A stretch of DNA of 6,851 nucleotides from Bacillota bacterium (GCA_023435505.1 JAEYRR010000089.1:1-6851), one strand, 5' to 3'. Positions 1 to 6,851 are shown, counted from the first letter of the stretch. A program made the numbers and translations. Notes: a model not told the origin generated them from the letters alone.

Positions 1-516
1 TTAATCTTAGTAGGTTTTCTTCCTGGTTTTACCACCAGATTAGTAAATGGAATTATATCTTTACTATCAAAGCTTCATATAATAAAAAATAAGGAGAACT
101 CACTAGAGGGTGCAAAGAATCAGATTGTTGGCTTCCATGATGGTTTCAAACAACTTTTGAAGCAGAAGAAAGTATTGTTACAGGCTGTAGTTGTTTCCTG
201 CGCCCAGCTTACTGCGTTCTTCTTTATTCCATTCTGTATCTGTATGGCTTTAGGCGTAGAGGTTGCCTCTATTTTATCAATGGTAGCAGCCAGTGCGTTT
301 GTATTAATGATTTCCTCTTTTATTCCTCTTCCAGGAGCATCCGGCGGAGCGGAAGGTAGCTTCTACCTGCTGTTTGGTATCTTTATTATCAATCCAAGCC
401 TAATTGCGGTGGCCTTAATTCTATGGAGATTCATTACGTATTACCTTCCTATTTTAGTGGGAATCTTCTTCTGTGGAGTAAAAAAGGTACCTACCTCAGA
501 GATAAGTGCTGAATAA
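1..516 (+). CDS. Lysylphosphatidylglycerol synthase TM region / UPF0104 family membrane protein, 3' part
   Basis: The reading frame is open from the first base, so this is the C-terminal 171 residues of a longer protein; the TTG at 157 is an internal Leu codon and not a start. The fragment is strongly hydrophobic, with likely membrane segments around visible residues 58-84, 88-110 and 120-160, preceded by a charged loop (about 25-57, rich in Lys, Glu and Asn) and a short hydrophobic stretch at the left edge. Between the second and third segments lies PLPGASGGAEGSF (109-121), which matches the conserved Pro-Gly-Gly-Glu signature of the lysylphosphatidylglycerol synthase TM family (the flippase-like half of MprF, and YbhN/UPF0104 proteins). 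Members are multi-pass inner-membrane proteins thought to move or handle lipids; many stand alone without the aminoacyl transferase domain. This copy ends 22 residues after the last hydrophobic stretch begins to taper, with no C-terminal synthase domain, so it looks like the stand-alone type. Its substrate cannot be read from this part. Family assignment is fairly sure; function is not. Confidence 0.8.
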   Translation, partial: LILVGFLPGFTTRLVNGIISLLSKLHIIKNKENSLEGAKNQIVGFHDGFKQLLKQKKVLLQAVVVSCAQLTAFFFIPFCICMALGVEVASILSMVAASAFVLMISSFIPLPGASGGAEGSFYLLFGIFIINPSLIAVALILWRFITYYLPILVGIFFCGVKKVPTSEISAE

Positions 517-582
517 CTTTTCCCTATTCTCTGCATAAGATATAGTAAGGAACTATCCTTGTTGCAATATGATAAATAAGAT

Positions 583-586
583 AGGA
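583..586 (+). promoter_or_regulatory. Ribosome-binding site choosing the start of the YaiI/YqxD gene
   Basis: AGGA lies six bases before the ATG at 593. The upstream in-frame ATG at 569 has its nearest AGGA at 548-551, about 17 bases away, which is too far. This favours 593, the start that also gives the family's usual N-terminus MKILVDADACP. Confidence 0.6.
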
Positions 587-592
587 AAATGT

Positions 593-1042
593 ATGAAAAT
601 ATTAGTGGATGCGGACGCTTGTCCTGTAAAAGACATCATCGAGGAAGTAGCTAAGAGTTTTGGCTTGGAAGTCTATATGATTATTGATACCAGCCATGAG
701 CTATATTCAGATTACTCCTCTATTATACAAGTTAGCAAGGCTCCAGACGCTGCAGATCTGGCACTTTTTAACCGTACAGACCCTGGTGATATAGTCGTCA
801 CTCATGATTACGGAGTAGCCAGTATGGTATTAGGCAAAAAAGCTTATGCTATTAGTTTTAACGGAAGATGGTTTACTAATCAGAATATAGATATGCTTAT
901 GTATGAACGCCATGTTGCCGCCAAGCAGCGAAAGAAAGGCATTCACAGCTGTAGTATAAAAAAACGTACCAAAGAAGATGATGCAAGATTTAGAGAAAGC
1001 TTTATTAAGCTTTGTGTGTATGCTATGAAAAACAAACAATAG
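593..1042 (+). CDS. YaiI/YqxD family protein (UPF0178, DUF188)
   Basis: This 149-residue protein is the usual length for the family (about 150). It opens with MKILVDADACPV (acidic Asp6 and Asp8), the family hallmark, followed by PDAAD (51-55), VTHDYGVAS (69-77) and a C-terminal basic-then-acidic segment KKRTKEDDARF (123-133). The spaced acidic residues Asp6, Asp8, Asp52, Asp55 and Asp72 resemble the metal-binding set of PIN-like nucleases, to which this family has been related by fold; nuclease activity is not established, and the biological role is unknown. The start at 593 is preferred over the in-frame ATG at 569 because the hallmark begins there and a close AGGA precedes it; the longer form would add eight residues (MINKIGKC) absent from typical members. 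It follows the membrane-protein gene by 76 bases, with no convincing promoter or terminator between them, so the two may be co-transcribed. A strong hairpin terminator follows within five bases of the stop. Cytoplasmic: no signal peptide or membrane segment. Confidence 0.9.
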   Translation: MKILVDADACPVKDIIEEVAKSFGLEVYMIIDTSHELYSDYSSIIQVSKAPDAADLALFNRTDPGDIVVTHDYGVASMVLGKKAYAISFNGRWFTNQNIDMLMYERHVAAKQRKKGIHSCSIKKRTKEDDARFRESFIKLCVYAMKNKQ

Positions 1043-1045
1043 TAT

Positions 1046-1080
1046 AGGCAAGGGAGATGACTCCCTTGCCTTTCTTTTAT
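1046..1080 (+). terminator. Rho-independent terminator between convergent genes, probably bidirectional
   Basis: GGCAAGGGAG (1047-1056) and CTCCCTTGCC (1061-1070) form a perfect 10-bp stem around the loop ATGA; an A-T pair (1046/1071) can extend it. On the plus strand the stem is followed by TTTCTTTTAT, a good terminator tail, four bases after the YaiI/YqxD stop codon. Read on the minus strand, the same stem starts seven bases after the trpA stop and is followed by TATACTATTGTTTGTTTTTC, a looser T-rich tail. It can therefore end both the left-hand transcript and the trp operon, with the plus-strand direction better formed. The plus-strand T tract runs into the last codons of trpA. Confidence 0.9.
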
Positions 1081-1847
1081 TTTATAGCTTCTTTCATTTG
1101 CCTTACGTACTGTCCAATTACTGCAGGGGCTTCACTCTTGTACTTATCTGCTCGTGTTACAATGGCACTTCCTACAATCACCCCATCTGCTTCTTTTACC
1201 ATCTTTGCTGCCTGCTCTGGTGTAGAGATACCAAAACCAACCGCACACGGTATGTCTGTATTCTCTCTAATCACTCGAACCATAGAACCAATATCCGTCT
1301 CAATATCAGACCGAACTCCGGTCACACCAAGAGAAGAAACTACATATAGAAATCCGCTGGCTTCCTTTGCTATCATGGCAATCCGTTTCTCAGAAGTTGG
1401 TGCAACAAGGGAGATAAAATCCAATCCATATTGTTTGCACAAAGGAGCAAATTCCTCTTTCTCCTCAAATGGAATATCCGGAAGAATCAAACCATCTATA
1501 CCAATCTCTCCACAGATTTTTACAAACCGTTCTGTACCGTAGGAAAATACTACATTAGCATAGGTCATAAACACCATTGGTATCTTAACCTCTTCTCTTA
1601 TTTTTCGAACCATATCAAAAATATCATCTGTGGTTATGTGATTAGTCAGAGCGCGGATACTGGCTTCCTCAATGACTGGGCCCTCTGCTGTGGGATCAGA
1701 AAATGGAATTCCAAGTTCAATTAAATCTGCTCCATTTTTACTCATTTCTTTTACGATTTCAGCCGTCGTAGCTAGATTAGGATCTCCGCAGGTAATGAAA
1801 GGGATAAAGGCCTTTCCATTCTTAAATGCATCATGAATCTTACTCAT
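1077..1847 (-). CDS. trpA: Tryptophan synthase alpha subunit
   Basis: TrpA splits indole-3-glycerol phosphate into glyceraldehyde 3-phosphate and indole, which is channelled to TrpB in the alpha2-beta2 complex. The protein is 256 residues, normal for the family, and is a single TIM barrel. Visible motifs are [10 protein letters not shown] (14-23), ELGIPFSDP (44-52, with Glu44 matching catalytic Glu49 of the Salmonella enzyme), [11 protein letters not shown] in the middle, the phosphate-binding GFGIS and the late [10 protein letters not shown]. The second catalytic residue, Asp60 in Salmonella (ADGP), is Glu55 here (AEGP, codon GAG at 1683-1685), a conservative but notable change. The start is set at 1847, not the in-frame ATG at 1898, because the family N-terminus begins here and GGGGAGG sits six bases upstream; the longer form would add 17 residues encoded inside trpB. 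Its ATG overlaps the trpB stop by eight bases (ATGAGTAA), implying translational coupling and matched output of the two partners. It is the last gene of the operon, ending just before a hairpin terminator. Confidence 0.96.
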   Translation of the reverse strand: MSKIHDAFKNGKAFIPFITCGDPNLATTAEIVKEMSKNGADLIELGIPFSDPTAEGPVIEEASIRALTNHITTDDIFDMVRKIREEVKIPMVFMTYANVVFSYGTERFVKICGEIGIDGLILPDIPFEEKEEFAPLCKQYGLDFISLVAPTSEKRIAMIAKEASGFLYVVSSLGVTGVRSDIETDIGSMVRVIRENTDIPCAVGFGISTPEQAAKMVKEADGVIVGSAIVTRADKYKSEAPAVIGQYVRQMKEAIK

Positions 1848-3024
1848 AGATATCCTCCCCTCTATAGCGGGCAATGGCTGCACAGTCCTTATCACCACGT
1901 CCGGAAACAGTTACTACTATAATCTGTTCTTTTGGCAAAGTCGGAGCTAACTTTATGGCATAAGCGAGAGCGTGGGAGGATTCTATTGCAGGAATAATGC
2001 CTTCTGTCCTGGATACATATTCAAATGCCTCAACAGCCTCATCATCGGTAATTGCCACATACTCTGCTCTGCCTTTATCATGAAGATACGCATGCTCAGG
2101 GCCAACTCCTGGGTAATCTAATCCAGCTGAAATAGAATACACAGGGGCAATCTGCCCATAGTTATCCTGACAGAAATAGGACTTCATCCCATGGAAAATG
2201 CCAAGACGCCCAGTACTTATGGTAGCTGCAGTCTCAAAAGTATCAATTCCTCTTCCTGCAGCCTCACAGCCAATTAGCCTGACCTCTTTATCCGGAATAA
2301 AATGATAAAAGCTGCCTATGGCATTGGAGCCTCCACCAACACAAGCGATAACCGCATCCGGAAGTCTGCCTTCTTTTTCTAGCATCTGCTCTTTTATTTC
2401 TCTTGATATAACTGCCTGGAAATCACGGACAATCGTAGGAAATGGGTGTGGTCCCATCACTGACCCAAGACAATAATGGGTGTCTTCGATCCGACTACTC
2501 CATTCCCTCATGGCCGCAGATACTGCATCTTTCAGTGTTTTGGTACCGCTCTTTACTGATACCACCTCTGCTCCTAACAATTTCATTCGATATACATTAA
2601 GAGCCTGACGCTTGGTATCTTCTTCTCCAATAAACACCACACAATCCATACCCATTAAAGCTGCAGCTGTAGCTGTTGCCACCCCATGTTGACCTGCACC
2701 AGTCTCTGCAATCAGTCTTGTTTTTCCCATCTTTTTAGCTAGAAGTGCCTGACCTAGTACATTGTTAATTTTATGGGAACCTGTGTGGTTCAAATCCTCT
2801 CTTTTTAAATATATCTTAGCTCCCCCTAGATTCTTTGTCATTTTCTCAGCATAGTATAACCGACTTGGTCTCCCTGCGTAGTCATTAAACAGATTCTTCA
2901 GTTCCTTATTAAACTCAGAATCTTGTTTATAGTGTTCATAGGCCTTCTCTAAGTCTATTAAAGCATTCATCAATGTTTCGGGAACGTATTGCCCCCCATG
3001 AATACCAAATCTTCCTTTCGACAT
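1840..3024 (-). CDS. trpB: Tryptophan synthase beta subunit
   Basis: TrpB is the PLP-dependent subunit that joins indole to L-serine to give L-tryptophan, working as a dimer flanked by TrpA. The protein has 394 residues, the normal length of the standard TrpB1 type found with trpA. It begins [16 protein letters not shown] (4-19), typical for the family. Lys85 in HTGSHKINN (80-88) is the PLP Schiff-base lysine; Glu107 in AETGAGQHG matches catalytic Glu109 of Salmonella; GGGSNAIG (230-237) binds the PLP phosphate; Ser374 in SGRGDKD (374-380) contacts the pyridine nitrogen. All key residues are intact. The start codon has AGGAGGG five bases upstream and the N-terminus fits the family. The gene lies 10 bases after trpF, the only non-overlapping junction in the operon, and overlaps trpA by eight bases. 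TrpB production should be linked to TrpA by coupling at that overlap. Confidence 0.98.
   Translation of the reverse strand: MSKGRFGIHGGQYVPETLMNALIDLEKAYEHYKQDSEFNKELKNLFNDYAGRPSRLYYAEKMTKNLGGAKIYLKREDLNHTGSHKINNVLGQALLAKKMGKTRLIAETGAGQHGVATATAAALMGMDCVVFIGEEDTKRQALNVYRMKLLGAEVVSVKSGTKTLKDAVSAAMREWSSRIEDTHYCLGSVMGPHPFPTIVRDFQAVISREIKEQMLEKEGRLPDAVIACVGGGSNAIGSFYHFIPDKEVRLIGCEAAGRGIDTFETAATISTGRLGIFHGMKSYFCQDNYGQIAPVYSISAGLDYPGVGPEHAYLHDKGRAEYVAITDDEAVEAFEYVSRTEGIIPAIESSHALAYAIKLAPTLPKEQIIVVTVSGRGDKDCAAIARYRGEDIYE
1854..1860 (-). promoter_or_regulatory. trpA ribosome-binding site inside the trpB 3' end
   Basis: GGGGAGG, read on the minus strand, lies six bases before the ATG at 1847 and within the last codons of trpB. 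It fixes the trpA start there instead of at the in-frame ATG at 1898. Confidence 0.8.
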
Positions 3025-3029
3025 AATTA

Positions 3030-3036
3030 CCCTCCT
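3030..3036 (-). promoter_or_regulatory. trpB ribosome-binding site overlapping the trpF stop codon
   Basis: On the minus strand AGGAGGG is followed after five bases by the trpB ATG. The trpF stop codon TAG (3035-3037) supplies the first AG of the site, so a ribosome ending trpF stops on top of the trpB Shine-Dalgarno sequence. This strong site may allow both coupled and independent initiation of trpB. Confidence 0.8.
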
Positions 3037-3649
3037 ATCTTTCTCTTACCGTTTGGATTAGCTTCTCTATTTTTTTATCATCTTTCATTCCATTGGTTTC
3101 TACTCCTGAGCTGCTATCTACCCCATATAAATAACCAGTTCTTATAGCCTTTCTTATGGCATCTTCAATATTTTCTGGATGTAAGCCCCCCGCCAATAAA
3201 AATGGTCTATTGACGATAGAAAGCAGTGACCAGTCAAAACTCTCGCCACTTCCACCTGCCCCATGATCAAGTAAAATATAGTCTGCTATAGAGCCATTGG
3301 CTCTCTTAATATCCTCTGCTGTTTTGATCTCATAGGCCTGTATGATAGGCTTTTTCGTATAGGCTTTAAGTTCTGTTATATACATGTCATCCTCATTACC
3401 ATGCAGCTGTATAAAATCAATAATATCTTCTCTGCACAAGGCTGTAACAGTTTCTATGGGAGCATTGACAAAGACACCCACTACTTGTATCCCTCCCTCT
3501 AGATTTCCTTTAAGGAGCTTTACTTTCTCTGAGCTCACATATCTTTTGCTGTTTGTTGCAAATACGAATCCAATGTAGTCAGGTTTGAGTTTATTCACAG
3601 TCTCTATATCTTTTTCCCGTGTTAATCCACAGATTTTAATCTTTATCAT
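3035..3649 (-). CDS. trpF: Phosphoribosylanthranilate isomerase
   Basis: TrpF converts N-(5-phosphoribosyl)anthranilate to the carboxyphenylamino-deoxyribulose phosphate by an Amadori rearrangement, the third step of the pathway. The protein is 204 residues, a monofunctional TIM barrel of usual size. KICGLT (5-10) carries the catalytic base Cys7, and Asp128 in [10 protein letters not shown] (126-135) is the matching general acid. Arg36 in SKRYV, the QLHGNE strand (81-86), [10 protein letters not shown] (151-160) and [10 protein letters not shown] (176-185), which together bind substrate and phosphate, are all in place. Translation starts at the ATG overlapping the trpC stop by four bases (ATGA), with AGGAG five bases upstream inside trpC. 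The stop TAG lies within the trpB ribosome-binding site. It is separate from trpC, unlike the TrpC-TrpF fusion of enteric bacteria. No abnormal feature is seen. Confidence 0.97.
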   Translation of the reverse strand: MIKIKICGLTREKDIETVNKLKPDYIGFVFATNSKRYVSSEKVKLLKGNLEGGIQVVGVFVNAPIETVTALCREDIIDFIQLHGNEDDMYITELKAYTKKPIIQAYEIKTAEDIKRANGSIADYILLDHGAGGSGESFDWSLLSIVNRPFLLAGGLHPENIEDAIRKAIRTGYLYGVDSSSGVETNGMKDDKKIEKLIQTVRER

Positions 3650-4434
3650 AACTGCTCCTTTAATAAAGTAAGCACTGCCTTCTTATTCTGAGCCCTCATC
3701 AGTGTCTCTCCAATCAGAACCCCATTTACCTTTGCCTGGTGTAGTTCTTTAACCTCCTTAGCTGATTGAATACCACTTTCAGCTACAAATAGGACATCCT
3801 CTGGTACCAGACATCTTAACCGCCTGCTATTACTTACATCCACGCTAAAATCCTTTAAGTTACGATTGTTTACTCCAATAATTCTGGCACCTGCCCGCAA
3901 GGCTGTGAATACCTCTTCCTCATTATGGACTTCCACCAGAGCAGATAGTCCTAAGCTGTCACAAAGCCTAAGGTATCTACAAAGGGTTTTCTCGGTCAGT
4001 ATGGCACAGATTAAAAGAACTGCTGCCGCCCCTAAAACCTTGGCCTCATAAATCATATACTCATCTATTACAAAGTCCTTTCTCAAACAGGGAATCGTAA
4101 CTTCTTCTGCAATTTCTTTTAAATAACTGTCATTTCCCATAAACCATTTGGGTTCTGTGAGAACTGAGATTGCGGATGCTCCGGCTGTTTCATAGTCCTT
4201 TGCAATCTGCATATAATCAAAATCCTCTGAGATCACTCCCTTTGAAGGAGATGCTTTTTTACATTCACAGATGAAAGCCATTGGCCTAACCTTTAGTGCT
4301 TCTTCAAAAGGGAAACCGGTATTACAATTCATATGTAATGCTTCCGCTTTAATCTCTTTCATGGATTTCATTGCCTTAGTCTGATGAATTCTTATCTTGG
4401 TATAGGCAGCTATGGTTTCTAGAATATTACTCAT
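3646..4434 (-). CDS. trpC: Indole-3-glycerol phosphate synthase
   Basis: TrpC closes the indole ring: carboxyphenylamino-deoxyribulose phosphate is decarboxylated and dehydrated to indole-3-glycerol phosphate, the substrate of TrpA. The protein is 262 residues, normal for a monofunctional enzyme. The first 50 or so residues form the N-terminal helical extension that covers the active site; the rest is the TIM barrel. Residues matching the Sulfolobus catalytic set are Glu57 and Lys59 in [10 protein letters not shown] (57-66), Lys119 in RKDFVIDEY, Glu168 in LVEVH, Asn189 in IGVNNRNL and Glu219-Ser220 in AESGI; LIGETLM (240-246) near the end is also typical. The ATG overlaps the trpD stop (ATGA). 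Its upstream site AGGTGA, three bases from the ATG, is less complete than those of its neighbours, so initiation here probably leans on ribosomes arriving from trpD. It shares a second ATGA overlap with trpF downstream. Confidence 0.97.
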   Translation of the reverse strand: MSNILETIAAYTKIRIHQTKAMKSMKEIKAEALHMNCNTGFPFEEALKVRPMAFICECKKASPSKGVISEDFDYMQIAKDYETAGASAISVLTEPKWFMGNDSYLKEIAEEVTIPCLRKDFVIDEYMIYEAKVLGAAAVLLICAILTEKTLCRYLRLCDSLGLSALVEVHNEEEVFTALRAGARIIGVNNRNLKDFSVDVSNSRRLRCLVPEDVLFVAESGIQSAKEVKELHQAKVNGVLIGETLMRAQNKKAVLTLLKEQL

Positions 4435-5450
4435 TTCTCACCTGTAGCCTTTCTGAGCTCCACTAATTTTTCATAGGCTGCCCCTGAATCAATGAGCTCT
4501 GCTGCAAGCGCGATGCCATTTTTAAGGCTTTCTGCCTTTCCCGCTACATATAGTCCAGCTGCTGCATTAAGTAACACCGTGTCTCGCATAGGCCCTTGCC
4601 TTCCCCTTAGAATATCTGTAGTAATCTTAGCATTCTCATCTGGTGTACCGCCTACCAACTCCTCTTTCCTACAGCGACTTAACCCTAAATCCTCAGGTGC
4701 AAGGATGTAGCTCCAATACTCTCCCTCATTAAATTCGCAGATTGTGGTTGGTGCACTTAAGGACAACTCATCCAGTTTATCCTGTCCATAGACTACCATT
4801 CCACGTTTCACTCCCAGACTAGTAAGTACTCGGGCCAAGGGCTGTACCAAAGACTCATCGTAAACGCCTAGAATCTGCGTAGTTGGATGTGCTGGATTGG
4901 TCAGGGGACCAAGGATATTAAATACTGTACGAAATCCCAGTTCCTTTCTGATGGAACCTACATACTTCATGGAAGTGTGATATTTCTGAGCAAAGAGAAA
5001 GCAGATACCCACTTCTCTTAAAAGTCTTACACAGGTGTCCGGTTCTAAGTTTATATTGATTCCAAGGGCTTCTAGGCAATCGGCTGTGCCACAACTAGAG
5101 GATGCTGCTCGGTTACCGTGTTTGGCTATCTTAATACCTGCCGCTGCCAGAACAAAGGCTGTGGTGGTAGAGATATTAAAACTTTTGGCTCCGTCTCCAC
5201 CTGTTCCTACAATATCCATAACCTCCATATCGTGATAAAGCTTTAGTGCATGGTTTCTCATAGCCTCTGCACAACCAGTTATCTCCTGAATCGTCTCTGC
5301 CTTGGTATTTTTCGTAGTGAGCGCCGCTAAAAATGCAGCATTCTGAGTCTGGGTCGTCTCCCCATCCATAATCTCATTCATTACCTGATAAGCTTCCTCA
5401 TAAGTCAAATCTCCTTTATTTACAACTTTAACGATTGCTTCTTTAATCAT
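4431..5450 (-). CDS. trpD: Anthranilate phosphoribosyltransferase
   Basis: TrpD transfers the phosphoribosyl group of PRPP to anthranilate, giving phosphoribosylanthranilate. At 339 residues it is a stand-alone TrpD of normal length, not the TrpG-TrpD fusion known from enteric bacteria. A small N-terminal helical domain (about 1-70) precedes the alpha/beta domain. The PRPP-binding GTGGD loop is at 82-86, followed by FNIST (91-95), KHGNRAASS (110-118), the GFRTVFN and GPLTNPA segments (172-187) that shape the anthranilate channel, and the acidic metal-binding pair Asp227-Glu228 in [11 protein letters not shown]. All are intact. The usual GLDE motif reads KLDE here, a variation I believe is common in Clostridia but cannot verify. 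The start overlaps the trpG stop by eight bases (ATGATTAA) and has GGGAGG six bases upstream; the stop overlaps trpC by four bases. No alternative start is competitive. Confidence 0.98.
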   Translation of the reverse strand: MIKEAIVKVVNKGDLTYEEAYQVMNEIMDGETTQTQNAAFLAALTTKNTKAETIQEITGCAEAMRNHALKLYHDMEVMDIVGTGGDGAKSFNISTTTAFVLAAAGIKIAKHGNRAASSSCGTADCLEALGININLEPDTCVRLLREVGICFLFAQKYHTSMKYVGSIRKELGFRTVFNILGPLTNPAHPTTQILGVYDESLVQPLARVLTSLGVKRGMVVYGQDKLDELSLSAPTTICEFNEGEYWSYILAPEDLGLSRCRKEELVGGTPDENAKITTDILRGRQGPMRDTVLLNAAAGLYVAGKAESLKNGIALAAELIDSGAAYEKLVELRKATGEK

Positions 5451-6036
5451 TGTTTGCCTCCCTTCCTTTCACCCGGTCAATAAAATTCTGTAACATGATT
5501 GTACCCTCTGGGGTCATAATGGATTCCGGATGGAACTGTAGTCCATAGACCTCATATTCCCTATGTTTTACTGCCATAATCTCTCCATCTTTGGTTTTAG
5601 CTATTATCTGAAGACACCCTGGCAGATTTTCCTCTTTGGCTGCCAAAGAATGATATCTTGCCACCAAAACAGTTTCCGGGCAGTTCTTAAAGAGTACGCT
5701 ACTCCTATCAAGAATTGTCTGTGACTGTTTGCCATGCATCAGCTCCTTAGCATAGGTTATGACACCTCCATAGGCTTGACAGATGGCTTGATGGCCCAAG
5801 CATACACCAAGGAGAGGAACTTTTCTCCCTAATTTCTGAACCAGTTCAACACAGATTCCTGCATCTTCCGGTCTTCCTGGCCCTGGTGATAGAAGAATGG
5901 CCTCCGGTTGTAACTCATCTATCTCCTCTACGGTCATAGCATCATTTCTTATAACCTTAATATCTGGAAAAATGGTTCCAAGAAGCTGATATAAATTGTA
6001 GGAGAAACTATCATAGTTATCCATCAGTACAATCAT
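5443..6036 (-). CDS. trpG: Anthranilate synthase glutaminase component
   Basis: TrpG hydrolyses glutamine and passes ammonia to TrpE to make anthranilate from chorismate. It is a 197-residue class I glutamine amidotransferase, the usual stand-alone size. The opening [11 protein letters not shown] (5-15) is the family hallmark; PGPGRP (51-56) forms the oxyanion strand; the nucleophile Cys79 lies in GVCLGHQ (77-83); His169 and Glu171 in FHPES complete the catalytic triad. The family shares its fold with PabA, and some organisms use one protein for both folate and tryptophan; the position directly after trpE argues for a tryptophan role, though double use cannot be excluded. The start at 6036 is chosen over the internal Met5 because a near-ideal AGGAGGTGA precedes it by four bases. 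It overlaps trpE by four bases (ATGA) and trpD by eight. Confidence 0.97.
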   Translation of the reverse strand: MIVLMDNYDSFSYNLYQLLGTIFPDIKVIRNDAMTVEEIDELQPEAILLSPGPGRPEDAGICVELVQKLGRKVPLLGVCLGHQAICQAYGGVITYAKELMHGKQSQTILDRSSVLFKNCPETVLVARYHSLAAKEENLPGCLQIIAKTKDGEIMAVKHREYEVYGLQFHPESIMTPEGTIMLQNFIDRVKGREANND

Positions 6037-6851
6037 TTTGTCACCTCCTGGGCCGTCTTAACTGCACTTACTACCGCTGCCGCTTTATTTAAACATTCCT
6101 GGTATTCCGTCTCAGGAACCGAATCTGCTACAATGCCGGCTCCACTTCTAATAAATGCTTTGTTATTCTTTTTATAGACAATTCGTATGGCTATGCAGGT
6201 ATCCAGATTTCCAGTGAAATCAAGGTAACCTATGGCTCCACCATAGATGCCCCGTTTATTGTTCTCCAAATCATTGATCAGCTGACAAGCTCTTAACTTT
6301 GGGGCTCCGGATAAGGTTCCTGCAGGAAGAATTGCTTCGATGGCATCTAAGGCATCCTTATCCTTTCTAAGCCTTCCCCTTACCGTAGACCCTATGTGCA
6401 TTACATGGGAATAGCGCTGAATCATATGGTATTGCTCTACCATTACAGTCCCAAAGTCACTAATTTTCCCCAGATCATTGCGGCCTAAGTCCACTAACAT
6501 ATTGTGCTCTGCCAACTCCTTTTGATCCTTCAGTAGTTCTTCGGCTAGCTTATTGTCTTCCTCCTCTGTCTTTCCTCTCGGTCTGGTTCCTGCAAGTGGG
6601 AAGGTGTGAAGTGTGCCGTTCTCCAACTTAACTAAGGTCTCTGGAGAAGCTCCCGCTACCTCCATATCAGAACCGGAAAAATAAAACATATATGGAGAAC
6701 GGTTAATCGTTCTTAATATTCGGTAGGTGTGAAAGAGACTTCCTTCAAAATCGGCTTCCAGTCGATTGGAAAGGACAATCTGAAAAATGTCTCCCTCCAC
6801 TATGTGGTGCTTTGCTTTTTCCACCATGGCACAATACTCATCCTTGGAGAA
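6033..6851 (-). CDS. trpE: Anthranilate synthase component I, C-terminal part (cut by window edge)
   Basis: TrpE turns chorismate plus ammonia from TrpG into anthranilate and pyruvate, the committed step. The frame is open to the last base of the window, so these 272 residues are the C-terminal chorismate-binding domain; the ATG at 6827 is internal, since the eight codons before it (FSKDEYCA) continue a normal TrpE sequence. In fragment numbering: GDIFQIVLSNR (20-30), SPYMFYF (52-58), PLAGTRPRG (85-93), Glu112 and Glu115 in KELAEHNMLVDLGRNDLG, His152 in VMHIGSTVRG, PAGTLSGAPK (176-185), RSGAGIVADS (235-244) and Glu249/Glu252 near the end, the likely Mg2+ ligands. These are the features of an active enzyme. 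The NRSPYMF segment (50-56) resembles NPSPYMF of Salmonella TrpE, where feedback-resistance changes have been found, hinting at tryptophan inhibition; the other half of that site lies outside the window. PabB is the main alternative, but the trp neighbours decide for TrpE. The stop overlaps trpG (ATGA). Confidence 0.96.
   Translation of the reverse strand, partial: FSKDEYCAMVEKAKHHIVEGDIFQIVLSNRLEADFEGSLFHTYRILRTINRSPYMFYFSGSDMEVAGASPETLVKLENGTLHTFPLAGTRPRGKTEEEDNKLAEELLKDQKELAEHNMLVDLGRNDLGKISDFGTVMVEQYHMIQRYSHVMHIGSTVRGRLRKDKDALDAIEAILPAGTLSGAPKLRACQLINDLENNKRGIYGGAIGYLDFTGNLDTCIAIRIVYKKNNKAFIRSGAGIVADSVPETEYQECLNKAAAVVSAVKTAQEVTK
6041..6049 (-). promoter_or_regulatory. Near-ideal trpG ribosome-binding site
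   Basis: AGGAGGTGA on the minus strand, nine bases complementary to the usual 3' end of 16S rRNA, lies four bases before the trpG ATG and inside the last codons of trpE. It sets the trpG start at 6036 and is the best match among the junctions seen here. Confidence 0.8.

Noticed and set aside
543..564. AAGGA-ACTA-TCCTT inverted repeat as a terminator between the two plus-strand genes
   Set aside because: The stem has only five Watson-Crick pairs extended by wobble pairs, and no T tract follows.
568..573. TATGAT as a -10 box for the YaiI/YqxD gene
   Set aside because: No recognisable -35 hexamer lies 16-18 bases upstream and there is no extended -10 TG; the match is expected by chance in AT-rich DNA.
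569..592. Earlier in-frame ATG extending the YaiI/YqxD protein by eight residues
   Set aside because: Its nearest AGGA is about 17 bases upstream, and the family's conserved N-terminus starts at the ATG at 593, which has its own close site.
830..1051. Minus-strand 73-codon frame antisense to the YaiI/YqxD gene
   Set aside because: It lies over a well-supported gene, its start would be inside the terminator stem, and the translation resembles no family I know.
1057..1724. Plus-strand open frames across trpA (161 and 97 codons)
   Set aside because: They are antisense shadows of trpA: low-complexity translations, no family resemblance, and the first starts inside the terminator hairpin.
1848..1898. 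Longer trpA starting 17 codons upstream at 1898
   Set aside because: The added residues are encoded within trpB in another frame, are unlike TrpA N-termini, and the strong ribosome-binding site serves the ATG at 1847.
3384..5235. Short plus-strand frames antisense to trpF, trpC and trpD
   Set aside because: All are under 75 codons, lie inside complete conserved genes, and lack convincing starts or family features.
1..6851. Mobile elements, CRISPR array, tRNA, riboswitch or a previously undescribed system
   Set aside because: The window is almost fully occupied by recognisable housekeeping genes; I saw no direct repeats, terminal inverted repeats, tRNA-like folds or unexplained gene-free stretch. 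The trp leader, where a T-box or similar might be, is outside the window.

Overview
The window carries most of a tryptophan biosynthesis operon on the minus strand, facing two unrelated genes on the plus strand. The moderately AT-rich base composition, strong purine-rich Shine-Dalgarno sequences (AGGAGG types), the compact trpE-G-D-C-F-B-A order with separate trpG and trpD, separate trpC and trpF, and the style of the protein sequences all point to a low-GC Gram-positive bacterium. The class Clostridia is most likely, perhaps a Lachnospiraceae-type organism. That placement is inference from composition and motif style, not from a database match.

Left region, plus strand (1-1042): the 3' end of a multi-pass membrane protein of the lysylphosphatidylglycerol synthase TM / UPF0104 (YbhN, MprF N-domain) family is followed after 76 bases by a complete gene of the YaiI/YqxD (UPF0178, DUF188) family, a PIN-like fold protein of unknown role. 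A perfect GC-rich hairpin with a T-rich tail (1046-1080) ends this transcript. It sits between two convergent transcription units and probably serves both.

Right region, minus strand (1077-6851): reading right to left, trpE (cut by the window edge, C-terminal domain only), trpG, trpD, trpC, trpF, trpB and trpA. Together they encode the whole route from chorismate to L-tryptophan: TrpE/TrpG anthranilate synthase, TrpD phosphoribosyltransferase, TrpF isomerase, TrpC indoleglycerol-phosphate synthase and the TrpA/TrpB synthase complex. The genes are packed head to tail. Junctions alternate between 4-base ATGA overlaps (E/G, D/C, C/F) and 8-base overlaps (G/D ATGATTAA, B/A ATGAGTAA). The one exception is F/B, with a 10-base gap and the trpF stop inside the trpB ribosome-binding site. 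This indicates one polycistronic, translationally coupled message. The promoter and any leader control (T-box, TRAP site or attenuator) would lie upstream of trpE, beyond the right edge, so regulation cannot be read here.

The catalytic residues expected in each Trp enzyme are present, with one exception worth a look: TrpA has Glu where the classical catalytic Asp60 is expected. There is no sign of mobile elements, CRISPR, RNA genes or a novel system, and no gene-free stretch longer than 76 bases.
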